Of a stretch of 64,000 nt of DNA, positions 18,695 through 27,500 are shown in pieces. The DNA comes from Saccharothrix sp. NRRL B-16348 (GTDB lineage Bacteria > Actinomycetota > Actinomycetes > Mycobacteriales > Pseudonocardiaceae), in assembly GCF_001280085.1 (NCBI RefSeq), contig NZ_LGED01000223.1, positions 13,835 through 77,834 on the forward strand. The letters are read 5' to 3'. Under the pieces are notes generated by a model. That model had not been told where the DNA came from and searched no databases. It was given only the letters and a program-made list of their open reading frames with translations. The translations under genes were made by a program, and so were the position numbers. Every line of letters starts with the position of its first letter. Position 1 is the stretch's first letter.

Positions 18695-20381
18695 GCCCGA
18701 CCGTCCCCGCTCCACCCGCGTTGTCCGGCAGTCCCTGTTCGACGAGGTCGACGATCGCCCGCACCGAGTCCGCCGCGAGCAGGTCCAGGACCTCCAGGCT
18801 CACGCCCCACCGGATGTCGATGACCTTCGTGACGGCGATCAGGTCGACCGAGTCGATGCCGAAGTCGAGCAGCCCGACCTCCATCAGCTGCTCCTGGTCG
18901 AGATGGGCGAAGTCCCCGCGGTCCCGCAGCAGGGCGGTGAGGACCTCGACGATCTCCTGACGCGTGGGCCGGTCTCCGCTCGGCTCGACCTGACCGGGGT
19001 CGTGTGCGCGGGAGGCCGCGGTGACGCCGACCGAGTCGATCGCGGTGCCTTCCCCGGCACGCCAGGCGCTGTGCTCCGGATCGCGTTGACCGGAGACCAC
19101 CAGGTGCACGCTCGTGCCGCTCGCGCCGAAACCGCTGATGCCGACCATCGAGGTACCCGGCCCGAATGGGACGGGACCGCTTGAGGGCTGGGCGATCCAG
19201 TCGTGCGCGTCGGCACCCGGTTCGGTGAAGTTCACCGTGGGCGGCATCCAGCCGCGCTTCAGCCCGAGGATCACGTTGACGAGGGATGCGACCCCGGCAG
19301 CCGTGTCGAGGTGGCCCAGTGCGGGTTTCACGGAGCCGACGGGGAGGGGAGCACCGCGTGCGCCGAACACTTCGTGGAGCGCGCCCAGCTCCACCAGGTC
19401 CCCTACTGTGGTGCCCGTGCCGTGGCCTTCGACGTAGGCGATGTCGTCAGGTCCGATGCCCGCGTCGGCCATCGCGCCGCGGATGACCCGCACCTGCCCG
19501 TCGAACGCGGGCGCGGCGTAGCTCGCCCGCCGCCCGCCGTCGCTGCCGGAGTGGATGCCCTCGATCACCGCGTGGATCGCGTTGCCGTCGGCGATGGCGT
19601 CGTCGTAGCGGCGGAGCACGAAGACCCCGCCGCCGCTGCCGCCCACGGTGCCGTCGGCGTGCGCGTCGAACGCCCGGCACACTCCGGTGGGGGAGAGGAT
19701 TCCCCCGCGTTCCCACTGGTACCCCCTGTGGTCGGGGAAGTACAGGGCGGCGGCGCCTGCCAGGACCGTGTCGGTCCGCCCGCTCCGGAGCAGCAGCACC
19801 GCGTGGTCCAGCGCGGCGAGCGCCGTGGAGCAGGCCGTCTGCACGTTCACGCTCGGACCCGTCAGCCCCAGGCGGAACGAGACCCGCCCCACGCTGTGGT
19901 CGCTGCTGTTGCCGATGAGCACCTCGGGGAAGACCGACTGCTCCCGCAGCGCGTCGTCCCGCTGGAGCCGGGTCGTGAAGTGCGAGTCGAGCGAATTGCC
20001 CGCGTACAGCCCCATGCCGACGCCGCCGACCACGCCGATGTCGCGTCCGCGCACGCTCTCCGGGCTCATCCCCGCGTCCAGGAGTGCCCCGACGCAGCAG
20101 TCGAGGAACAGCAGGTGCTGCGGGTCCGTGACCGCCATCTCGTGCGCGGTCACGCCGGCCAGGTGGCGTGCGGTCGCCGGAGTCCACTCGGCCCTGGCCG
20201 TTCGGGCGACGTAGCCCTCGCGGGTGAAGGTCGATTCCGGGACACCGGCGGCGAGCATCTCGCCGCGCGAGACGTCCGCGACGGCGCTCTTCCCGGCGGC
20301 CAGGAACGAGTCGATCTCCGCGCGGTCGCGCCCGGCCGGCAGGCAGGCGTCGTACCCGATGATCGCGATCCGGTCGCTCAC
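18687..20381 (-). CDS. Polyketide synthase: ketosynthase-ACP didomain
   Basis: Encodes 564 residues from GTG 20381, preceded by GAGGAG. The KS domain has the full Cys-His-His set: Cys184 in QTACSTALAAL, His320 in EGHGTGT and His357 in KPALGHLDTAAG. An acyl carrier domain ends the protein, with the phosphopantetheine Ser511 in LDFGIDSVDLIAV. There is no acyltransferase domain, so extender units must come from elsewhere or the KS acts on carrier-bound partners made in trans. The gene overlaps the preceding A-KR-ACP gene as GTGA and the following ABC gene by 8 bp. Confidence 0.92.
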   Translation of the reverse strand: MSDRIAIIGYDACLPAGRDRAEIDSFLAAGKSAVADVSRGEMLAAGVPESTFTREGYVARTARAEWTPATARHLAGVTAHEMAVTDPQHLLFLDCCVGALLDAGMSPESVRGRDIGVVGGVGMGLYAGNSLDSHFTTRLQRDDALREQSVFPEVLIGNSSDHSVGRVSFRLGLTGPSVNVQTACSTALAALDHAVLLLRSGRTDTVLAGAAALYFPDHRGYQWERGGILSPTGVCRAFDAHADGTVGGSGGGVFVLRRYDDAIADGNAIHAVIEGIHSGSDGGRRASYAAPAFDGQVRVIRGAMADAGIGPDDIAYVEGHGTGTTVGDLVELGALHEVFGARGAPLPVGSVKPALGHLDTAAGVASLVNVILGLKRGWMPPTVNFTEPGADAHDWIAQPSSGPVPFGPGTSMVGISGFGASGTSVHLVVSGQRDPEHSAWRAGEGTAIDSVGVTAASRAHDPGQVEPSGDRPTRQEIVEVLTALLRDRGDFAHLDQEQLMEVGLLDFGIDSVDLIAVTKVIDIRWGVSLEVLDLLAADSVRAIVDLVEQGLPDNAGGAGTVGHG

Positions 20382-23300
20382 TCGCTGCTCCTCTTCCGGC
20401 TGCCTTCCACGTAGTCCGCCAGTTCGGCGAGGGTCGGGTACCGCATCAGCTCCAGCACGCCGACCTTCTGGCCGGTGTGCTGGGTGACGGTGCGGGCGAA
20501 GTTCGGCAGGTCGGCCGAGGTCAATCCCATGTGGAACCAGCTCGTGTCGAGACGGGCGGAATCGGCGCCCAGCAGCGGGCGCAGCGCCTTCGCCAGGTGG
20601 GCGGCGGTGGGTGACAACTCCGGCTCGGCGGGCCCGGTCGCGCTGGTCGGTCCCGTGTCCGGAGGTGGTGTCGGTTCGCTGTCGCGCGGGGGGATGAGCG
20701 GCATGTGTTCGCCCACCCCGAGGAGCACGGAACGGGCGGGCTCGGCCAGCAGGCAGGTCGCGATGTCCATGACGCTGACCTCGTCGAGGCCCAACGCCTC
20801 GCCGAGGGCGACGGTGGTCCGGTCCGTCTGGCGCGCCTCGCTGACGGAGGTCACCGACACGACGGTCGTCGGGACCAGCGCTACCCGTTCGGCGGTCGTC
20901 TCGGCGGCTGCGCAGGCCGCCGCGTAGGTCTCGACTCCGGTGCCCGCGACGTGCGCGTTGACCGAGGAGACGACCGCGAGGTGGGCGTCCAGGGCGTGCG
21001 CCAGTCCGGCGGCTTCGCGAACCCCGTCGGTCTTCGGGCCGATGAGCCGCTCGACCACGTCCTGCGGCGCGGGCGTCGGCGCGCCCGCCAGGTGGACGAC
21101 CTGGGTCCGCTCGCGGGGATCCCATCCGGCGGTGCGGACGAGGCCCCGCACCGCGGCCGAGGAGGTGATGTCGGCGGTGACCCGGCTGATCCCGTCTCCC
21201 CGGTCTTCTCCGGGCTGGGTGCGGCTTCCGACAAGCGTGACGCGAGCTCCGCGCAGCGCGAGCTCCGCGCCCAGCGCTTCGCCGAGCCTGCCGGTGCCGC
21301 CGAGGATCACGAAGTGGTCCGCGCGTGGGCCGGAGCGGTCGATGGCGACGGGCGTGCGGACGCGGCGCCAGAGGTCCCCGTGCGGGCCGAGGAATAGGTC
21401 CGCGTCCGGGGTGTGCTCCCCGCCCAGGACGCCGTCGAGCGCCTGCTCGTCCACCGCCGGGTGCACCCAGATTGTGCGCACGGAGCGGGCGCCCGCTCCG
21501 TGCGCGGTGGCGCGGAGGAACGCCGCGACGGGGTGCGACCGGGGTAGCCGGTCGGAGTTCGCCTCGTACGTCTCGATGACGACGCAGACGTCCCGACCGC
21601 GCAACCGGGCAGGCTCGACCTCCCGGCGCCACCGCTGGAGCACGTCGTGGAGTTCACCCGGGGTGTGCTCGGCGACGGCGGAGTGGGCCAACCCCGCCCC
21701 GCGCAGGACGACCGGCGGCTGCCCGGCTCCGCCCAACCGCGGCGCCCCTGGCGACGCCGTGGGCACCCAGTCCAGCGTCCACAGCTGCCGCGGGGCGGGG
21801 TCGATGAACCTGCGCACCAGCCTTCCCTTGCGGACCTTGCCGATGCTGGTCCGCTCGATCGCGGACGGCGGGACGTCCACCACCTGCGCGACGGGCACGC
21901 CGATGATCTTCTCCAGCCTGCGTCCGACCTCGGCGCGCACCTCGGAGGCGTTCCCGTCGACGGCGCAGAACACCGCGACCGAATCGCGCTCGGCCCCGCG
22001 CGGGCGGAAGGACGTGACCGCGCAGGTGCCCGGCACGACACCGTCGACCTGCTCGGCTTCGCTTTCGAGGTCGGCGGAGTTCCACGTCACGCCGTTCGCG
22101 ACGATCCTGGTGCCGTCCCGGCCCACGAAGTGCACGCCGTCGTCGGCGATCCGCGCGAGGTCGCCGGTCCGGAACCAGCCGTCGGTGCTCTTGGCGAGGT
22201 CTCCGCCCACCAGGTATCGCTCCAGGACCATCGATCCCCGGACTTCGAGGTGTCCCACACCGTCCTCTTCGACATCCGCCGCCGCCACGATCCTGACCTC
22301 CACCCCGGGGAGCGGGAAGCCGACCGACACCGTCGGGGACGTGTCGGAAGCCGGGTCGTAGCGCGGGGAGTACAGGACTCCGGAGCAGGTCTCGGCCATT
22401 CCCCAGGCGGGGGCGAAGGTGCCCCGGGGCATGCCCAGCCTGCCCAGGGACCGCTCGAAGCGCGCGCAGTCCTTGGCCGACACCGCCTCGCCCCCGTTGA
22501 GGCAGAACCGGATGCTCGAGAGGTCGATCCGCCCGTCTGCCGGGATCTGCTCCGCCGCGCTCGCCAGCATCCGGTAGGCGAAGTTGGGCGACCACACCGC
22601 GCTGACGCGGTGCTCGCTCACGAGCCGGAACCACTCGCCGGGGTCGGCGAGGACACGTGCCGGTGCGGCCGAGATGTGCTCGGCGGCGATGACGGCATCG
22701 CGGACGTGGGCCATCAGCATGCCGCCGACGTGGGACAGCGGCATCCAGTTGAAGCCGACGGTCGCGGAGTCGAGGCCGTTCACCGCCACGGCGCCCAAGG
22801 CCATGTCGATGATTCCCCGGTGGCGCTGCGGCACCACCTTCGGCGCGCCCGTGCTGCCCGAGGTCATGAAGTGGATCCGCGAGTCCGGGCCGTCATCGGC
22901 GCGATCGGGCCCGTCCCGCCCGTCGCCGGGTCCCAGGTCGAGCGCGACCGGGGTGAGTCCCCACCGCGCCGCCGCGGCTACGACCGGGAACTGCGCGTCC
23001 CCGGCGTGGAGCAGCGCGTGGACGGGGGCCTGGTGGGACAGCGCTGCCAGCCACTCGCCATCTCCACCGCGCTCGTCGAGCAGTTCCTCGGCAACCAGCA
23101 GCGGCTCGACGCCTGCCACGACTCCGGCCCAGAAGAGAGCGAGGATCTCCGACGGCTCGGTCGCGGCCACGACGGCGATCCTGCCGCGGCCGATGCCACT
23201 GGCGCGGATGTCTTCGGCGATCCGCCGCACCCGGCCGCGGAAGGACAGCCAGGTCTCCCGCCGCCGCGACCCGTCCGAGTCGATGGTGGTGACGCCCGCC

Positions 23301-23422
23301 GAGTCTCCCGCGGCCAGGTCGAGCACGTCGGACAGACGCGTGGGCGACGTCGCCGTGCGCACCGTGCTGATCGGCTCGCCCGACAGGGCGGACAGCACGC
23401 GGTGCTCTGCAGTAGTCCTCAC
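20378..23422 (-). CDS. AMP-ligase / ketoreductase / carrier protein
   Basis: Encodes 1014 residues. The acyl-adenylating domain (about 30-540) has FMTSGSTGAPKVV, WGMAETCSGVLYSP and GWFRTGDLARI. A short-chain-dehydrogenase-type KR follows (about 700-900), with VILGGTGRLGEALGAE for NADPH, then VVSSVNAHVAG and the catalytic Tyr in ETYAAACAAAE. A carrier domain closes it, with Ser near residue 968 in HMGLTSADLPNF. It could activate an acid, load it on its own carrier and reduce a keto group. The PSTF-type ligase resembles starter-acid ligases of polyketide systems more than amino-acid domains, but the substrate is unknown. ATGA overlap joins it to the dioxygenase gene. Confidence 0.88.
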   Translation of the reverse strand: MRTTAEHRVLSALSGEPISTVRTATSPTRLSDVLDLAAGDSAGVTTIDSDGSRRRETWLSFRGRVRRIAEDIRASGIGRGRIAVVAATEPSEILALFWAGVVAGVEPLLVAEELLDERGGDGEWLAALSHQAPVHALLHAGDAQFPVVAAAARWGLTPVALDLGPGDGRDGPDRADDGPDSRIHFMTSGSTGAPKVVPQRHRGIIDMALGAVAVNGLDSATVGFNWMPLSHVGGMLMAHVRDAVIAAEHISAAPARVLADPGEWFRLVSEHRVSAVWSPNFAYRMLASAAEQIPADGRIDLSSIRFCLNGGEAVSAKDCARFERSLGRLGMPRGTFAPAWGMAETCSGVLYSPRYDPASDTSPTVSVGFPLPGVEVRIVAAADVEEDGVGHLEVRGSMVLERYLVGGDLAKSTDGWFRTGDLARIADDGVHFVGRDGTRIVANGVTWNSADLESEAEQVDGVVPGTCAVTSFRPRGAERDSVAVFCAVDGNASEVRAEVGRRLEKIIGVPVAQVVDVPPSAIERTSIGKVRKGRLVRRFIDPAPRQLWTLDWVPTASPGAPRLGGAGQPPVVLRGAGLAHSAVAEHTPGELHDVLQRWRREVEPARLRGRDVCVVIETYEANSDRLPRSHPVAAFLRATAHGAGARSVRTIWVHPAVDEQALDGVLGGEHTPDADLFLGPHGDLWRRVRTPVAIDRSGPRADHFVILGGTGRLGEALGAELALRGARVTLVGSRTQPGEDRGDGISRVTADITSSAAVRGLVRTAGWDPRERTQVVHLAGAPTPAPQDVVERLIGPKTDGVREAAGLAHALDAHLAVVSSVNAHVAGTGVETYAAACAAAETTAERVALVPTTVVSVTSVSEARQTDRTTVALGEALGLDEVSVMDIATCLLAEPARSVLLGVGEHMPLIPPRDSEPTPPPDTGPTSATGPAEPELSPTAAHLAKALRPLLGADSARLDTSWFHMGLTSADLPNFARTVTQHTGQKVGVLELMRYPTLAELADYVEGSRKRSSE

Positions 23423-24495
23423 CGGCCAACCGTCGGGCGGCCGTCGCGCAGGATCTCGAACTGGGTGTGCGGGTTGTTCGCCGGGCTGACGACGTGCTCA
23501 CCCCAGGGGTCGATCGCGATCCGGTTCATCCCGTCCGGCGCGTACTCGACCACCAGCGCCTTGCGCGTCCAGTTCTGGCTGTTGCCGCCGGTCATGTGCG
23601 GTAGCAGACCGGCGAACACCACGATCGATCCGGCGCGCACCGGCAGCGGGACCATCCCGGACGGGTCGGCGTCGAAGACCAGGTTCCCCAGTTCGCTCTT
23701 CTCGTGCACCAGCGGGCCCACCCGGTGCGCGCCGGGCAGCACCCACATGCAGCCGGAGTCCTCGTTCGCGTCGGTGAGCGCGATCCAGGCGGTCACGATC
23801 TGCCCGGGCCGGTCGACGAAGGTGTAGCCGGTGTCCTGGTGCCAGGGGAAGATCAGGCTGGAGTGCGGGCTCTTGTAGACGGACTGGTCCCAGTAGAGGC
23901 GGACGTTGGGCCCGATCAAGTCGTGCATCATGTGCTGCAGGAGCGGCAGCGCGACGAGTTCGCGCAGCGCAGCCGAGTGGCGGGCGAGCTGGACGTTGAA
24001 CGTGACCTTGCCAGCCTGGGTGATGGTGTTCTTGCCGCCCGCCAGCTTCGCGGCCTCCGCCCGAGCCTCCTCGAAGCGGTCGAGGTCCGCGACGACCTCG
24101 TTGAGGAACGCCTGGCTGAGCACGTCCTCGACCACGACGTACCCGTCCCGGTCGTACGCCTCGGCCTCGGCGTCGCTGAGCACCCGCTTGCCGTTGCCGA
24201 TCGACCGCCACACGAAGCCGTCGTTGAGCGGGTGGCGGCGGAACGACGGCCAGCGCGCGGAATCGAGTCCGAACCGCTCTTGGCAGAACATGGCCCAGTC
24301 GGCGCGGGAGTCGGCCACGATCGCGCCCCGGCCGGTCGAGCCGAACACCGCGAGGCTGGAGTCCACCGTCGCCTGCGCCTGGTCGGGGATGACTCCGTTC
24401 TCGAAGCCGTAGCCCGCGGCGACCCGCGCGTCCGGCTCCACCCACGAGGCGAATTCGCGAAGCTCGCCGAACGTCGTCCTGACTTCCCGGGTCAT
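23419..24495 (-). CDS. Phytanoyl-CoA dioxygenase (PhyH) family oxygenase
   Basis: Encodes 358 residues. Fe(II)/2-oxoglutarate dioxygenase with the HxD motif in IFPWHQDTGYTF, the distal His in AGLLPHMTGGNSQNW and a following Arg for 2-oxoglutarate (WTRKALVVEYAP). The first 100 residues are an extra N-terminal segment compared with minimal family members. It is probably a tailoring hydroxylase of the cluster product. It starts 11 bp after the megasynthase stop and its own stop overlaps the next gene by ATGA. Confidence 0.88.
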   Translation of the reverse strand: MTREVRTTFGELREFASWVEPDARVAAGYGFENGVIPDQAQATVDSSLAVFGSTGRGAIVADSRADWAMFCQERFGLDSARWPSFRRHPLNDGFVWRSIGNGKRVLSDAEAEAYDRDGYVVVEDVLSQAFLNEVVADLDRFEEARAEAAKLAGGKNTITQAGKVTFNVQLARHSAALRELVALPLLQHMMHDLIGPNVRLYWDQSVYKSPHSSLIFPWHQDTGYTFVDRPGQIVTAWIALTDANEDSGCMWVLPGAHRVGPLVHEKSELGNLVFDADPSGMVPLPVRAGSIVVFAGLLPHMTGGNSQNWTRKALVVEYAPDGMNRIAIDPWGEHVVSPANNPHTQFEILRDGRPTVGR

Positions 24496-24506
24496 CTCGT
24501 CGCCCT

Positions 24507-27500
24507 TCAGATCCGTGACTGCACAGCGTCGCTCAGCTGCCCGACAGTGGGGTGGTCGAAGATCAATGCCACTTCGAGTTCCGCGTGCAGTTCCTGGTTC
24601 AGGATCGCGATCATCCTGATCGCGTCGATCGAGTCGCCGCCGAGCTCGAAGAAGTCGTCCTCGTCGCCGAACCGCGCCGAGCCGGCGAGCACCCGCTTCC
24701 AGATGCCGCGCACGAGTTCGGCGACCTCACCGTTCTCCGCGACGGGGTTGTCGGGTAGGGGGCCCACGATTTCGTCGGTCGCGTACTCGTCGGCCAGCGC
24801 GTGGAGCGCGGCGGTGATCTCGGCTCGTTGCTCGGGTCGCACCGTGCCGAGCACGTGCGCGAGCGCCGCGTCGAGGTCCTCGCCCCGTGACGGGGTCAGC
24901 GCGAGCGTCTCCGCGGGGCTCACGACCGCCCAGCGGTTCAGCGCGAAGCGGCGGCCCTCCGCGGCGCCCCGTTCCGAGCGGCCGATGACGAGCCGGTCCG
25001 ACCCGTGCGCCACACCGACCCGGCCCGCGAGGCCGACCATGCCTGTGGCCAGCAGCGCGACGGTGGCGTCGAAGGCGGTGTCGACGTCCAGCGCCACCGA
25101 GTCGGCGCGCAGTGCGGCCGGTTCCTCCTCGGCGAGGATTCGGGCGGAGGCCCGCACCTTGGCGACGATGAGGTCGAGCGGGCAGTCCCGCCCGTCGAGG
25201 CGCACGACCGCGGCGCCGCGGTCGTCGTCGACCGGCTGCGCGAGGCCCCGGACGAGCCCGGCGAGCGTGCGGGCCGCGACCTGGCGCTCAGGCTCCACCG
25301 GCGCGGGCATGAACCGCTCCGCGAGGCCGTGGGTCAACCGGGCCAGCAGCTCCTCGCCCCGTTCCCTGGGGAGGAAGCCCTGCGCGGCGTCGATCGACAG
25401 CTCGACGTCGCCGTTCGCCCGCTGCGTGAAGGTCACCGCGAGCGGGAAGCGGACCACGTCGGTGGGCACGGAGACCTCGTCGACCCGGTGCCCGTCCAGG
25501 GCGAACGATTCGAGGTTGTCCCACGACACCGTCACCGTCGGGGTCTGGACCCGGCGGGTCACGTCGGAGAACACCTGCCGGAAGGTGAGCGAACCGTGCT
25601 CGACCCCCGACATGATGGCGGCCTTCACCGACGGACGAGCCGCACCGCCGGTCACCGCACCCATCCAGAACGGCACGAGGACGGCGCCGCTCCCGTGCTC
25701 CACCAGCGACGGCCGGGCGGGGAACGCGTAGAGGTGGTGGCGACCCAGCGCGTCGTCGACGGTCTCCGCGACCGCGCGGAGCGCTTCGACGAAGTACGTC
25801 GAGCGCTCGGCCCGCGCGTAGGACGCGAGTGCCGTCCGCAGGCCCGACGGCAGCGGAGCCGACACCCGGTACCCGCGCCGGTCCAGGGTGCGCGCGTCGA
25901 ACCCGGCGTCGAACACCTCGTCGGGGAGGGTGCGGACCCACTGGCGCCAGTACGCGCGATCCCGCTCCGCGGTCGCCTCGTCCAGCTCCGCCGCGGACGG
26001 GACCGGCCGCACGTCCACCGCGTGTCCCGCGTAACGGGCGGCGACGGATTCGAGGAGCTCGGCGAACCTCATCCCGTCCAGGACGACGTGCGACGCGCGC
26101 AGGTTCAGGAAAACCCCGTCGCCGGAGCGCCGGCAGGTCAGCCGGACACCGAAGCGCTCGACCGGGTCGAGGGGATCGGCGACCGAGGCCTCCCGCACGG
26201 TGGACTCGAACGCCGCCGCCGATTCCGCGACCCCGTCGAGCAGGCGCCAGCTGCGCCGGTGCGCTTCGCCGAACGGCTCGACCCACCCGGCCCCGCCGTC
26301 GGGGTCGATGCGGAGCCGGTAGGCGGGCTGGGCTTCGATGACGTCGAGGTACGCATCGCGCAGCCGGTCGAGGTCGACCTCGGGGGAGACGTGGAACGTG
26401 CGCGCGATGACGTACGCCTCGCGTGTCTCCGCGCTGATCTGGCACGCGGCCCAGATCTCGCGGGCGGCGCGGCTGATGGTGACCGGGAACGCCGTGTCAC
26501 CGACGGCGTTCCGCGTGGGCTGCCGGTCCACGGGTGCGGCCGCGGGAACGCTCACCGGGTTCGCCTGCCGGGTGCGGAGCCGGCCGAGCGCGCGCACGGT
26601 GTCGGTCCACGCTTCGCCGTGCGGCAGGTAGTCGACGAGGCACGCGATCTCCGTGACACCGAGCAGGCCGAGCCTGGCCGTCAGGGCGGGCCACTCCGCC
26701 TCGGCGCCCACGAGCGAGAGCCCGTCGCGCAGGCGGTCCGCCGCGGTCCGCATGCGCGACTTCCACACGTCCTCGGGCACCGCGTCGGGGTCGTCGTGGG
26801 TGCTTCGGAACGTGGAGAACATGTAGCGCTCCAGCGCCTCCATGTTCCGCTTCTCCGCATCGCCGTCGGTCGACAGCCCCGCGTGGACCAGCACGACCAC
26901 GTCGCCGCCGTCCGGGTCGAGTCCGCCGTCGGCGCGTCCCCGCCGGTACCGCTCGAGGTTGCCCGCCAGCTGGGCGAAGTCCTGCTGGATCAGGTTGGTG
27001 AGCACACCGCGGCCCGCACGGCCCGCCTCGTAGAACGACTCGGGCGAGCCCACGCACGCCTGCCACAGGCGGAGGTCGCTCAGCGGACGGGGGTGCAGCC
27101 GCACCTCCGCGCGCTCACCGGAGCGCCCTTCGACCGCGACGGCCTCTCCGCGCCACAGGCGCTCCAGTTGATCAACCCGCGTCTTGAACACCTCACGGCG
27201 CTCGGCGTGGGGCGCGTCGGACAGGACGAAGTCGCGCCGCATCCAGCCGGACGCCACCCCGAGCCCGACCCGCCCTCCCGAGGCGACGTCGACCATCGCC
27301 CAGGCCTCCGCCACGGAGACCGCCGAGTGCAGCGGCAGCACGGTGCTGCCCGCCCGGATGCCCAGCCGCGACGTGCGCATCGCGACCATCGCCCCGAGCA
27401 CGGCGGGGTTCGGCGAGAACCCGGCGAAGTCGTCGAAGTGGCGTTCCGGCAGCCAGACGTTCTCCAGACCTTCGGCCTCGGCGAGCGCGACGAGGTCGAG

